DNA from: Bradyrhizobium zhanjiangense
Lineage (GTDB): Bacteria > Pseudomonadota > Alphaproteobacteria > Rhizobiales > Xanthobacteraceae
DNA: 64,000 bases
Direction: 5' to 3'
NCBI RefSeq assembly: GCF_004114935.1
Contig: NZ_CP022221.1
Span: 2,191,001 to 2,255,000, forward strand
The position numbers and the translations under genes were made by a program. Numbering within the stretch: the stretch's first letter is position 1; each line of letters opens with the position of its first letter. The notes below the pieces were generated by a model that made no database searches, was not told the DNA's origin, and was given only the letters and a program-made list of their open reading frames with translations. This document shows, one piece after another, positions 53,843-62,527 of this stretch.

Positions 53843-54599
53843 CAGTTCCTCCTACATTGACCCGTTACGAAATCGCATCGGGTGTCCCAAGGAAAGACGA
53901 CACTCGTGTCACGAAAATAAGCCGTGCCCTTTATTCCTGAGTCGGGACACTGAAATTCCCACGCAACAAACGCACTGCACGCCCTGTGCCAATGGCCGAG
54001 GCATCTTTCGATGCGGCGTTCGTCTATCCCACCGCCGCAGAAGAGGCATGCAAACACCTCGTGAAATTGATCACCTCGCCCGAGGCCAGACGGGCCCATG
54101 ACCCCGGCCGGCGTGACTGGATCGGCCGTGAAGGCTTGCACTATCTGCTAAGGCAGAAGATTGTTGCTGCGATCGTCAATCTAGGCCGGCAGGAAGTCCG
54201 AAACGCCTCGCCGGTTCGCGCCAGCGAGCCTTGGTCTACGACTTATCTCGGCATCAAGTGCGATGTGAAGTCGTTCACACATGATGATCGCGATATGAAT
54301 TAGATGGAGGTAAGAGCTTCGATCGACTATCGCTGAAAGTTGGTGACGGCGACAATCGGAAAGGCGGCATATCGTGGGGTGCTTGACGCCTCCACTTCTT
54401 CACCGAAGGAGCGATATGCCGTATCCAAAGATAACATCATCAAGTTCCGCCAGGAACCGTCGCCGATAACTCACAGAAATCTTGCGTAGCGGGGCACGTA
54501 TCTTTCTCGCGTAGGCGATCTAGGCTGAGGTCACGGACTTTCTCGGCAAGCATGCCGATCTGAAGCCCGTGGACGGCCACCAGCGCATCGTCCGGCAGG
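53843..54599. other. Low-coding stretch with a 105-codon frame
   Basis: The plus-strand frame 53986-54303 (with CKHLVKLITSPEARR and WIGREGLHYLLRQK) is partly protein-like, but I cannot identify it. At 54365-54420 GCATATCG and CGATATGC form an inverted pair that may be the end of a lost IS. Confidence 0.35.
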
Positions 54600-55180
54600 T
54601 CACCTGCCCGAGCAGCAGGTGATGAACAGTACCGGTCCGGTCGCTATCCGCTACTCGCGTCTGCGCGTCGCGAGGCGGACGCCTCCGAACCCGACCGTTT
54701 CCGGTTCTCACGTCGATCCTGCCACCCTACATGTTGTGTTCGAAGCGGATCGAGACACTGCTGCCGATCCTTACCTGAAGGGGATCTCGACTTGCGACTT
54801 CTCGGAAGGGCTGGCTGCGCTGCTTGGCAAGGATGCTGCCGGGTTGTCGGCCTCCGCGATCGGTCGCCTGAAGCATGGCTGCCTCGACGAGCACACGGCG
54901 TGGCAGAAGCACGATCTGTCGGCGAAACGCTACGTCTACATCTGGGCTGGTGGCATCCATCTCGAGGCCCGGCTCGAGAACGAAATGCAGTGCATCCTCG
55001 TGCTGATCGGCGCGACGCCGGAAAGCCGCAAGGAATTGGTCGGCTTCACCGATGGCGCCCGAGAGAGCGCGCATGACTGGCGCGGTCTGCTGCTTGATCT
55101 GAAGCGCTGTGGGCTCGACGTCCTTCGCGGCTCGTCCACCGCCGATGGCGCACTCGGGTTTCCGCGGAGGCGCTGAATGC
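54600..55180 (+). pseudogene. IS256-family transposase remnant
   Basis: Clear IS256 motifs with a frameshift. In one frame ILPPYMLCSKRIETLLPIL; in the next YLKGISTCDFSEGLAALLGK, DLSAKRYVYIWAGGIHLEAR, MQCILVLIGATPESRKELVG and DWRGLLLDLKRCGLDV. The first catalytic Asp region (W-x-D-G) is altered to WAGG. Both ends are missing, so the element is dead. Confidence 0.75.
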
Positions 55181-55831
55181 AGATCTCAAGAGCTATAACC
55201 AGGACACGAGCGGTGGCGGCAACGTCGGGCAGCACGGGCTCAGCTGCGGAAGTCGTCGGTCGGCGCTGACGCGATGGAGATCGCGCTCGGTATCCCGACC
55301 ATTGCTGATTCCGAAGATACGGCACTGACAGACTGGAGGCGGATCGACGACGCCGCTGCGCAGCGCGGCGTTGGCCAAAAGAGCTTTCTGCCGAAGGCCG
55401 CGACCAGGATGTGCATCTGGGCTAGTGGACGACCACACCCATCTGCAGCCAGCTAAGCTCAGCCGACGCGTGTTCAACGGGGCGCCGGAAGTAGCCTCTT
55501 TACTCCGAGGATGCTTCTCCTGACTCGGGACTTGAGGAGGCCCCGATTGATGGCAATGCTGTAAAACGCAACGGCAATAACACCGTAGGTGTTCTTCGCA
55601 GTTTTGGGGCCGCCGGCGCTTCGCAAAGATCAAAGGACGATGGCTGTGCGGCTCAACGAGGAGCCGCACAGCGATGATGCGCGCAAGTTAATCGGGCCGG
55701 GTAGCGCTCACCCGCACCGCTCTGAACCGCACCAAGCTCGCAAGAGTCGCTGGAGCAAGCTATGGTTCATTAACAAATCCAATACCGAAGCTATGTGGAC
55801 GGGCTCCTATCTTGGGATTGCCCCTCGGCAT
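55181..55831. other. Intergenic stretch with no gene seen
   Basis: 650 bp between the IS256 remnant and the 3' end of the effector; no supported frame. Confidence 0.4.
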
Positions 55832-57196
55832 CTACATTCTCGGGTGATGAATGAGCCGAACGTCGTTGGGCCCTCCCGGTCCCCGGACGGCGGTGTAGAG
55901 CTCGCCGCGAATGTCGTATTGCTTTATCGGCTGCGCCGCGTCCGGCAAGAGGCCCCAGCGGCCGAGCTTCGAGAGCATCGTGTCCGGGGCGGGTTGGGTG
56001 CCGTGCAAAAAACTCTCGGGAACGGCCCATGATGCAGCATAAACCTCGCGGGCCGCCGCGGACGTCCTCTCAGCCCTAGAGGACGCCGGAGCGGCTTGCT
56101 CCATCGAACGTCCAAGCAGCGCTGGTGAGGCTCGATTCGCAGGCTGCGCGCTGGGCTGCGGAACGTTTTCCGGTCGAGATGCCAGAGGAATGGCAGGGCC
56201 TGGCGCATTGAGTGGGGTGCTTGGTCTCATCGTCGCCGCGGGCACGAATAGCGCCGTGTAGCGGTCATTGTGAACGATAAAGCTGTTGGGTCGGCTGTCC
56301 TGGCTCGGCGGGATGCCGCTACCGTCAAGCGCAGCCGACGCGTGCTGGTCGCCCTGCCGGAAGTTGAAGGGACGAACGACCGCTCCTAAATTCAGGGTCT
56401 GCTGATGGCGCGCGGTTGGCTCGAGAGACGATGATGGGCCGGCGTCTTGCACCATCGCCCACAGCTGATCCTGATCGTAACCTTCCTCAGGAAGGACCAA
56501 TGGCGAACTGTCCGCTGGCCCGAAAGGCGACGGTGCGCCGACGCTTTCCATCAGCACACGAGCCATTGAATTGCCCGGCTCGCTCAGCTGGCGCTCAATG
56601 GCATCCAGTTCCGGCTGGCTTAGCGTCCTCTGCCTCTTCGCAGGCCTCAACTGCTCGCTGTAATCCTCACCCATGAGGGGCGCGTGACTTGAAAGGGGGG
56701 CGCTCCCGGTCAGCTCGTTCGGAGTCGGCTGGTAGCCGTCGCTCCAGTTGAACTGACGAACGGCTTCTCGGGGATCCGGTGCTTGGTGGTCGTGCGCGGT
56801 TGGCTTGAGAGACGATGCTAGGACGGCTTCGCCGATCATCCCTCGGAGCGAATCCCGATCGTGACCTCCCGCACTCAGCTCGCTCGGCCAACTCGAAGCT
56901 TCCCGCGCGCTGTGCTGCGCAGCGACGTGCCCGACGCCTCTGGTGACTGCGTCTTCGGCATGAGGACCGCTGGCCCCAAATTCCAGCGCCTGGGTGAGTC
57001 TAAGGTCTTCGTCAGGCAGATGAGGATAGTAGTGATCTGGAGACACAGGAACCCCTGCGACGGCAGCGGTATCAAGCTGCGGGACTTCATGCAAGTACGG
57101 CTCAAACTCCGCTTGCTGCTGTTGCGGCTGTGGTACCGCGGCGTTGTGAGCAGCGAAATCCCGGTCGAATGGGTTGATCCTGTTAAATGGGTCCAT
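55832..57196 (-). CDS. Repeat-containing type III effector candidate, 454 aa
   Basis: ATG 57196 has GGAGGGG directly upstream; the frame extends to 57460 but that would cross the tts box. Pro/Ser/Gln-rich throughout. Two imperfect repeats of about 65 residues lie near 105-180 and 230-300, each with (S)SSLxPTA, then a VR(Q/P)FN(W/F) run. A basic cluster RPAKRQRTLS between them could be a nuclear localisation signal. The C-terminal 45 residues (GLLPDAAQPIKQYDIRGELY, TAVRGPGG) resemble the end of the effector at 931-1551. These repeats recall the spacer repeats of rhizobial NopD/Bel2-5-type effectors, but no protease domain is present. Function unknown. Confidence 0.75.
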   Translation of the reverse strand: MDPFNRINPFDRDFAAHNAAVPQPQQQQAEFEPYLHEVPQLDTAAVAGVPVSPDHYYPHLPDEDLRLTQALEFGASGPHAEDAVTRGVGHVAAQHSAREASSWPSELSAGGHDRDSLRGMIGEAVLASSLKPTAHDHQAPDPREAVRQFNWSDGYQPTPNELTGSAPLSSHAPLMGEDYSEQLRPAKRQRTLSQPELDAIERQLSEPGNSMARVLMESVGAPSPFGPADSSPLVLPEEGYDQDQLWAMVQDAGPSSSLEPTARHQQTLNLGAVVRPFNFRQGDQHASAALDGSGIPPSQDSRPNSFIVHNDRYTALFVPAATMRPSTPLNAPGPAIPLASRPENVPQPSAQPANRASPALLGRSMEQAAPASSRAERTSAAAREVYAASWAVPESFLHGTQPAPDTMLSKLGRWGLLPDAAQPIKQYDIRGELYTAVRGPGGPNDVRLIHHPRM

Positions 57197-57255
57197 ATCC
57201 CCTCCGTTTGAGTCGGTTCGCAAATCCTGAGCAGATTCGCTCTCTGGTTCTCCCT

Positions 57256-57286
57256 CTATTAGGAACAGCTGTCGACAAGCTGACGT
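57256..57286 (-). promoter_or_regulatory. tts box upstream of the repeat-containing effector
   Basis: Minus-strand ACGTCAGCTTGTCGACAGCT followed by GTTCCTAATAG matches the tts consensus in both arms and the CC-N2 tail. It is 60 nt from the ATG at 57196. Confidence 0.92.
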
Positions 57287-57777
57287 GCTTAGAGACTTGG
57301 GGGTGCGCCGGTTCACGCGGTAACCAGCAGGCGCCGTGGCGATCGCGCAGGAACGTCGTGGCATCGGCCCCACGGGGCTGGTCCAAGCGGCTCCTGCGGC
57401 CATTTGTTTTGTAATGTCCGGAAGTGTCCCAATTTCCAGAGAAACGATTTTGTGGGGCACTTAGGGGGCTGATAGCCGAACGACGGTGCAGCCGGTGCTG
57501 AGGCTATGGGCACGGTCTCCTAGGCACACCGGGCCCGCGTTGCTCAAGGCCGCCTCAGGTGGGCGCCGTTCTCTTGATCTAGTTCAAGCTATGCCTCCCT
57601 CTGCAGGCCACGCCTGCCGCGCCGCTGCCAAGGCGTTCGTGGTCGACGATTTCAAGACGGATCAGCTTCGGGCAGGGCGACCGAAACTGATACCGTAGTG
57701 GGCCATTACCGTGGTGGAAAAGCCGCCGCTCCTCATTGCCTCGACACTGGTTCGGGCGGGCCCCTAGTCGTCGGGCT
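57287..57777. other. Intergenic stretch with no gene seen
   Basis: 490 bp with no supported frame or motif. Confidence 0.4.
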
Positions 57778-57864
57778 TCAGAAGGGCAAATTCCACACGA
57801 AATAGAGAAGCACAGCAATGGCCCCCCAGAAAAGTATGCCGCGGAAGATGGAAGCGAGCGCCAT
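57778..57864 (-). CDS. Tiny membrane peptide, 28 aa
   Basis: ATG 57864 lies one nucleotide after the stop of the upstream 128-aa gene, so it can be translated by reinitiation. The peptide starts MALASIFRGILFWG and is a single hydrophobic helix ending FVWNLPF. Short length makes this uncertain, but composition and coupling favour a real small gene. Confidence 0.45.
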   Translation of the reverse strand: MALASIFRGILFWGAIAVLLYFVWNLPF

Positions 57865-57865
57865 G

Positions 57866-58252
57866 TTAATCGCCGTCTCGCCCAAGCCGCTGCGCCATGG
57901 CGATTCCATCGATCGCGTCTGCTAGCCCTTCTAAGAAAACCCGATACCACGCATCATCATCGGGAAGCTCCCATTCTCGTAGGCTGCCGACGTAACGGGT
58001 CAGAGCAATAACGCCCGCGATCGTGGTTGGCGCTGAACGGATGAGCACATTCGCATGCTCCGCGAGAGCATGGCTCCTTTGACTGCTGATTTCGTCGGCG
58101 GCATCAAACTCGGACCCCTTATCGAGCTTCGCCGATACGGACAAGGCCGCATCGTAATGCGCCGACAGCTCGCGATGACGCTCGATCACTACGAAGATAA
58201 GATCCCGATCGGCTGCAGCGGTCGACTGGGTGGAAATTTCCTGCGATGACAA
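57866..58252 (-). CDS. Hypothetical protein, 128 aa
   Basis: Intact helical cytosolic protein: DLIFVVIERHRELSAHYDAA, then LSVSAKLDKGSEFDAADEIS, and LREWELPDDDAWYRVFLEGL near the end. This pattern (IERHRxLSAxYDAAxxxSAKL) is one I associate with a Bradyrhizobium/Rhizobiales hypothetical family, function unknown. No signal or membrane part. It is followed at once by the 28-aa membrane peptide. Confidence 0.65.
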   Translation of the reverse strand: MSSQEISTQSTAAADRDLIFVVIERHRELSAHYDAALSVSAKLDKGSEFDAADEISSQRSHALAEHANVLIRSAPTTIAGVIALTRYVGSLREWELPDDDAWYRVFLEGLADAIDGIAMAQRLGRDGD

Positions 58253-58553
58253 TGTTGGCCCCGAGCAAGTAGCAAGCCTATGTTAGCATCGCGGCCATGA
58301 TGATAATCAGCGTAGAGGGTCCTTCATCTGCGGTATTTCTACTCGATCGGATTGGGCATTCAGACGAGGTCACCGGCTCCATTTGGAGGTCGAGGAGTTT
58401 CGGGGACGACGGCGCGCGCCTTTACTCGCGCCGGAAAACGGCTCCGCTCCAACTATTCCCGGCGTAAAGCTGCATATTTTGCGCGTATCAGAGGTTGTTA
58501 TCCCGCATCGGCTGCGCTTGGATACGCTTCCACATTCGAAAGGGGCGGGCGAA
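58253..58553. other. Intergenic stretch with no gene seen
   Basis: 300 bp upstream of the Gly/His-rich secreted protein; nothing recognised. Confidence 0.35.
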
Positions 58554-58769
58554 ATGATAAAGTTGATTGCAATAGTTGTCGGTCTGTTGCTGCTCGGCGT
58601 GATCGGACAAGCAAACGCACGCGGAGGACATGGAGGGCGCGTCAGCTACGGCGGCGGACATCACACTACCAGTCATGGCGGCAGCTATTTGGGCGGATCC
58701 GGCTCATCACACCGTGGCGGGACTTATCTCAATTCGAGAACTGGCAACCGTTACGGCACTCATCGATAA
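58554..58769 (+). CDS. Small secreted Gly/His/Ser-rich protein, 71 aa
   Basis: ATG 58554 is preceded by GGGGCGGGCG. A signal peptide (MIKLIAIVVGLLLLGVIGQ, cleavage after ANA) is followed by a low-complexity mature part: GGHGGRVSYGGGHHTTSHGG and SGSSHRGGTYLNS. Histidine clusters might bind metal, and similar Gly-rich secreted peptides are common in Bradyrhizobium. Function unknown. Confidence 0.6.
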   Translation: MIKLIAIVVGLLLLGVIGQANARGGHGGRVSYGGGHHTTSHGGSYLGGSGSSHRGGTYLNSRTGNRYGTHR

Positions 58770-58797
58770 CGAGCGAAGAGGCGGGACTCGAGGCGCA

Positions 58798-59082
58798 GCC
58801 ATTCGATGGGACTTTTTACGCGTGGGCAACGATGGGAGCCGACGTTTCGGGCCGCCGCCGGTCCCCGCCGACGTCTTTCATTCTTATTCCGACATGGCTG
58901 AAGACGGCATCGAGGTACTGGCCTACGACTACGTTGAGGCCTTCGCAGAAAAGTTCAGGGCTTTGGCCGAGCGAACGCGCCCGCGCGATCTCTATGATGT
59001 CGCGAATCTTTATCGAAACGCCGATTGTCGAGCGGACAGAGTGTTGTCTCGATCAAGCGGCGTCCCCTTAGGGGCGCCATAA
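58798..59082 (+). pseudogene. AbiEii-type nucleotidyltransferase toxin fragment
   Basis: Only the C-terminal portion is present: VLAYDYVEAFAEKFRALAER followed by TRPRDLYDVANLYRN, the conserved AEKxRAL...RxRDLYD motif of AbiEii toxins. The nucleotidyltransferase active-site half is missing and there is no start of its own. I read it as a decayed toxin gene. Confidence 0.55.
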
Positions 59083-59276
59083 AATGATTTCAGGCTGATC
59101 GCCTGCCTCTTAGGGCGCGTGCCCAATACCGTTGTGAGGCAGACACTTATGGTGGCCGCCTCGCGACGTAACGAAAGGAATCGAATTAGAGGCTTTCACC
59201 CGTTCTGTCGACGTAAGATAATCTGGACTTCGGCATCGCGCTTGCCCAACTGCAAGCGCGTCGAGATCAGATATAT

Positions 59277-59510
59277 TCACTCGACCTCATGGTATTCGGT
59301 CCGGTCGAAATCCGAGTCGAACAGCGCTGCTGCGGCGTCGTAGAGCACGACGGTATTGACAGTTGACTGCATGGCGTACCAGGCGCGCAATGCCTCGATC
59401 GCCGATGCATGGGCTCGCAACGATCGCGCCGAGGCTTGGCAATCGAGCACCTCCAGCTTGAGTGCCTCCCGCTTCGCGCCGCTCTCGAGGATATTCCGAT
59501 CGACTGTCAT
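59277..59510 (-). CDS. Hypothetical protein, 77 aa
   Basis: ATG 59510 has GGCGGAG just upstream. The product begins MTVDRNILESGAKREALKLE and has a helical middle (ASAIEALRAWYAMQSTVN). No signal, no family recognised. A good ribosome site and even composition argue for a real small gene. Confidence 0.5.
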   Translation of the reverse strand: MTVDRNILESGAKREALKLEVLDCQASARSLRAHASAIEALRAWYAMQSTVNTVVLYDAAAALFDSDFDRTEYHEVE

Positions 59511-59939
59511 TTCTCCGCCTTCACCGTCCTAGTTGGTCCGCCAGAATCTATGCGCTGCTACCAGCCTGCCAGTCTGCGCCGTATTGACGGATCATTTCGC
59601 GATGGGACCGTTTGATAAAGGCGCGCTCGACGCAAAAGCCGGCGGTGACTGAGCGGCTAGGGCTAGGCCGCGCGCGACGTAGTCAGCCAGCAAACTCCAA
59701 ATTATGTTACTGCCGGCGACGTGACAAAAGTGAGTGCCATGACGGTGCTGCGAAATGCCTTAGCCATGGTTGTTCCCCCAGCCGATCGGCGAGGGATGTT
59801 AACATTGCAACCAAGACGTTCTGCGGCGTTTAACGGGCAGGATCCGTCGTATTTCTGCTGGATCAACTTGTGGTCGCGCGCGGTAGGCTGGTGAAGGAAT
59901 ATATGATGGCAACCAACCGCGTTTCGCAAAGGTGATATC
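59511..59939. other. Intergenic stretch with a signal-peptide-like fragment
   Basis: On the minus strand near 59705-59770 a 21-codon frame (MAKAFRSTVMALTFVTSPAV) with GGGGGA upstream looks like the signal peptide of a gene lost immediately after. No intact gene. Confidence 0.35.
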
Positions 59940-60224
59940 ATGGCGGGAAAACCAGACTATCTCAGCGGCCCGCTCGAAGATTGGGAGCCCGTGGATTCAC
60001 CCCCGAAGGGGCTTGATTCTAGTACTCCGCCCCCCAAGCCAGACCATGTGGCGCAGGAATGGAGTAAAGTAGCCCGGAAATATGCCGCCGATTCCGGCCG
60101 GTCCGGCTCGTCCTCTGAACACTCCACGCTGGTGCGGGCGAAAAAGAAGGGATCCCGCGATACCGACGTGAATGCCAAGACCTTTGTCTTGTCTGGAAAT
60201 AAGATCGTCGGCTCACAGGGTTGA
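59940..60224 (+). CDS. Hypothetical hydrophilic protein, 94 aa
   Basis: Begins MAGKPDYLSGPLEDWEPVDS; Pro/Ser/Lys-rich, disordered, with a basic patch (VRAKKKGSRDTD) and no signal peptide. The AAAGGTGATATC before the ATG is a fair ribosome site. A strong rho-independent terminator follows 22 nt after the stop, which supports a real transcription unit. Function unknown. Confidence 0.55.
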   Translation: MAGKPDYLSGPLEDWEPVDSPPKGLDSSTPPPKPDHVAQEWSKVARKYAADSGRSGSSSEHSTLVRAKKKGSRDTDVNAKTFVLSGNKIVGSQG

Positions 60225-60245
60225 TGTTGCACCGCGGCATATCGC

Positions 60246-60276
60246 CGCCGCCTGAAACGGGGCGGCGGCTTTTTCA
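60246..60276 (+). terminator. Rho-independent terminator
   Basis: GCCGCCGCC and GGCGGCGGC pair as a perfect 9-bp stem with an 8-nt loop, followed by TTTTT. Directly downstream of the 94-aa gene. Confidence 0.88.
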
Positions 60277-60943
60277 TGCGAACTTCACGCGGACCGCGTC
60301 AGAAGTATCATTTCGGTAAGCCAGAGCGGTCTCAAAGACAGCCCAAAGACGCCAGAAAATATCAGTCGATCCGACTTACATCGGCGAGCTGGCTGTGGCC
60401 GCTGTCGTTTGGGCCGGCGGGTTGCAAGCAGACTGGCAGGGGCCGCTCTGCTCTCAAGCATGCTGCTGGGCATGATCTCTCGAGTATGGACGGCTCCGGG
60501 TTGGCAAGAAGAATCTTCACTTTGCAGCACTGGTCGGAGCAGCCATGTGTTCGGCCTGTTTACGCGGTACCCATGACCGCTGGCCATAATGCCCTCCGCG
60601 GATCAGGTCCCGGTCAATAGCACGCATTCGACGATGCTGTGGCCCAAGTGGGTTGTCCTGATCGCCGGATCGACCCGGCGCTGCACCGTCGCACTGGATC
60701 GATGCCAGGCGATGATGCGTCGGTCGAACTCCAGGATCTGGGGTACATCTGCACAAAGTTCCGGCCCCTTCAAGGGCATGACGGTCAGGGACAACTTTGG
60801 AACTGGAGGCGGTCCGGCCGGGAATTTTATCTTATCCAAGATAGACGCATTTTTTGAGGCGTCCTCTGGTTGCATCCTGCGAGGAGGTGTATTTTCTGGT
60901 TCCTCCCTGCAACCTCACACGAAGCTGCCGCGGCTGGATGGGG
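60277..60943. other. Intergenic stretch with no secure gene
   Basis: A minus-strand 90-codon frame (60603-60875) has a short run EFDRRIIAWHRSSATVQRR faintly like an IS110 C-terminal region. I do not call it. Confidence 0.4.
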
Positions 60944-60972
60944 TTGACAATTCATAAGGAATTCCTTATATG
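60944..60972 (+). promoter_or_regulatory. Promoter-like sequence with embedded palindrome
   Basis: TTGACA (60944-60949), 17 bp, TATATG (60967-60972) is a near-ideal -35/-10 pair. The spacer and -10 contain the perfect palindrome ATAAGGAATTCCTTAT (60954-60969), typical of an autorepressor operator. The -10 overlaps the ATG at 60970, so either that ATG is not the true start or the AAGGA is its ribosome site and transcription begins elsewhere. Confidence 0.5.
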
Positions 60973-61335
60973 CTGGTTTCGTTCGAAGATCCGCAATTGG
61001 GAGATGCGGCTGATGAATTGGAGCAGCTCGGGCATGATTTCGCCTGCGAGGTCCTGCTGTACCTTCAGAAGATTCACAGCGGATCGGTGGACGCAAGGAA
61101 TTTGTCGCCCTTCTATACTTATAGGGGCGTTGAGATGTTCCAAATCTTCGGAGGAGACAAGTTCGCCATCTTCGCTGTCGAAATTGATGGTGATGGCGAC
61201 GTGACGGTGACGCTGATGCTTGCGGCTGAGCATGGCGTGCTGATGTATGCTGGAGGGTCTTCCTGGAATGGCAACGACTATAGTGCCTTGAAGACCGGAA
61301 TACTGAATGCGCGAGCTTCAGTTTGGTTTGTATGA
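60970..61335 (+). CDS. Toxin-like small protein of a toxin-antitoxin-type pair, 121 aa
   Basis: Encodes a mixed alpha/beta protein (LGHDFACEVLLYLQKIHSGS, YRGVEMFQIFGGDKFAIFAV, DVTVTLMLAAEHGVLMY). Short size, position 15 nt before an HTH gene and a palindromic operator-like site upstream suggest a HigB/RelE-like module with toxin first. I cannot identify RelE catalytic residues, so the toxin role is only inferred. The start is uncertain because the -10-like element overlaps ATG 60970. Confidence 0.5.
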   Translation: MLVSFEDPQLGDAADELEQLGHDFACEVLLYLQKIHSGSVDARNLSPFYTYRGVEMFQIFGGDKFAIFAVEIDGDGDVTVTLMLAAEHGVLMYAGGSSWNGNDYSALKTGILNARASVWFV

Positions 61336-61350
61336 AGAGTGGAGGCAGCA

Positions 61351-61749
61351 ATGGTCAAACTCAAAGTCGAAAAAAGCAGCGAGCGTCGACCGCAAGCCGT
61401 TGCTGAGGTTAGCAGCAACGGGCGCGGTCGTTCGCTCGCTGACCTTGTGGAAAAAATCGAACATGCTGATCCAAACCTTTCAGCCGAAAAACAACTGTCG
61501 AGTGCGGCGATGCGTGCTGGTGAGCTAGTTCGAGCCATGCGCAAGGATGCCCGTCTCTCACAATCCCAATTGGCGGAAAAGTTGGGCGTAAGCCAGGCTC
61601 GGGTTAGCGAAATCGAATCGGGTGTCGGAATCCAGGGACCCACTTGGGATTTGATGGAGCGAATTTCAGTTGCATGCGGCAAAACGCTTGGGGTTGCTAC
61701 GTCCAGCGATGATCTAGAACTCGCGGCTCACATGCCTATGACTATGTAG
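61351..61749 (+). CDS. XRE-family HTH protein (antitoxin-like), 132 aa
   Basis: ATG 61351 follows GGAGG. The helix-turn-helix of the XRE/Cro type is at about 57-110 (RAMRKDARLSQSQLAEKLGV, SQARVSEIESG). The N-terminal 50 residues are charged and could contact the partner protein. Gene order (small protein, then XRE protein) is that of HigBA-like modules, with autoregulation at the palindrome upstream. A membrane protein follows 29 nt later. Confidence 0.75.
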   Translation: MVKLKVEKSSERRPQAVAEVSSNGRGRSLADLVEKIEHADPNLSAEKQLSSAAMRAGELVRAMRKDARLSQSQLAEKLGVSQARVSEIESGVGIQGPTWDLMERISVACGKTLGVATSSDDLELAAHMPMTM

Positions 61750-61778
61750 TCTGATCTGTCGATGAGAACCTGAAGTAG

Positions 61779-62081
61779 ATGGGTTACTCGTGGTGGGACG
61801 CACTCAAAGATCTTCTGGGCGTCGCGAGTCCAATATTCATTGCAGTCCCCTGGCTGAAAGACTTCTGGCTGCGTCATCGGAGGTCGCGGGTCGAACAAGT
61901 CGAAGCAACCGGACGCCTGGGTCGGTTAAAGCAATCGATTGAAGGTGCAATCCGCCAAAAGATCGAATCCCCGAAAGTCGCAGACTTCGTGTGGACCATA
62001 CTTGGTCTTGCGCTGATCCTCGCGAGCTTCTTGATCGCGTTTATTCGAGGTCTCAGTGATCTCCTCGGACAAGAGAGCTAA
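61779..62081 (+). CDS. Membrane protein, 100 aa
   Basis: Two hydrophobic segments (about 8-26 and 71-91: FVWTILGLALILASFLIAFI) flank a basic cytoplasmic stretch with RHRRSRVEQVEATGRLGRLK. It lies directly behind the HTH gene on the same strand. No family recognised. It could be the third part of a small defence-like or addiction unit, or unrelated. Confidence 0.5.
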   Translation: MGYSWWDALKDLLGVASPIFIAVPWLKDFWLRHRRSRVEQVEATGRLGRLKQSIEGAIRQKIESPKVADFVWTILGLALILASFLIAFIRGLSDLLGQES

Positions 62082-62194
62082 ATCCCGCGATGGTGTCTTC
62101 GCATTGAGTGGGTGTGACCCTTCACTAGGACCCGGGAATCTCCCATGAGCTCACCACCGCGAGGTCTCCCGCCATCTGAATGGCCTCATTTCGG

Positions 62195-62229
62195 CGCCCT
62201 TTCAGGGGCTTAGCGGCCCCTGAAGGGCG
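62195..62229. terminator. Strong hairpin between convergent genes
   Basis: CGCCCTTTCAGGGGC and GCCCCTGAAGGGCG pair over 14 bp with one bulged T. It lies between the membrane-protein gene and the minus-strand gene remnant, where a bidirectional terminator is expected, but neither side has a T tract. Confidence 0.45.
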
Positions 62230-62481
62230 TTGGAGGCCTGGATTTCGATGAAATGAATGTCATCGTCGAAGGCCGAATGGCGCGTCCGAACGAGAAGCAG
62301 ATACCGGTCCTCCGGGATTGATCGAGACCACCGTCAACCCAGCGTGTAGCGTCGGCTTGGCGAGCGCGCAGGACGCCAATGAAATCGTGCGAAGGAAGAT
62401 GAACGTGCGGCCGAAAACGGTTTCCTCGACCTCCGCATCTCCCAGCGGTATTTCCTGCGATCCCCTAAACCAATCGAACAT
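62202..62481 (-). pseudogene. Possible frameshifted small gene
   Basis: The minus strand reads MFDWFRGSQEIPLGDAEVEE, TVFGRTFIFLRTISLASC in one frame. After a +1 shift near 62312 it continues IPEDRYLLLVRTRHSAFDDD, IHFIEIQASNALQGPLSP to a stop. Both halves look protein-like, suggesting a gene of about 90 residues broken by one base. No family recognised. Confidence 0.35.
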
Positions 62482-62527
62482 GCGGATCGCTGCATCCTCG
62501 GATTTCGGCGGCCGCAGCAAAAAAGAC

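Noticed and set aside
60603..60875. Minus-strand 90-codon frame with a faint IS110-like run
   Set aside because: Only about 18 residues are suggestive and no neighbouring IS110 motifs follow.
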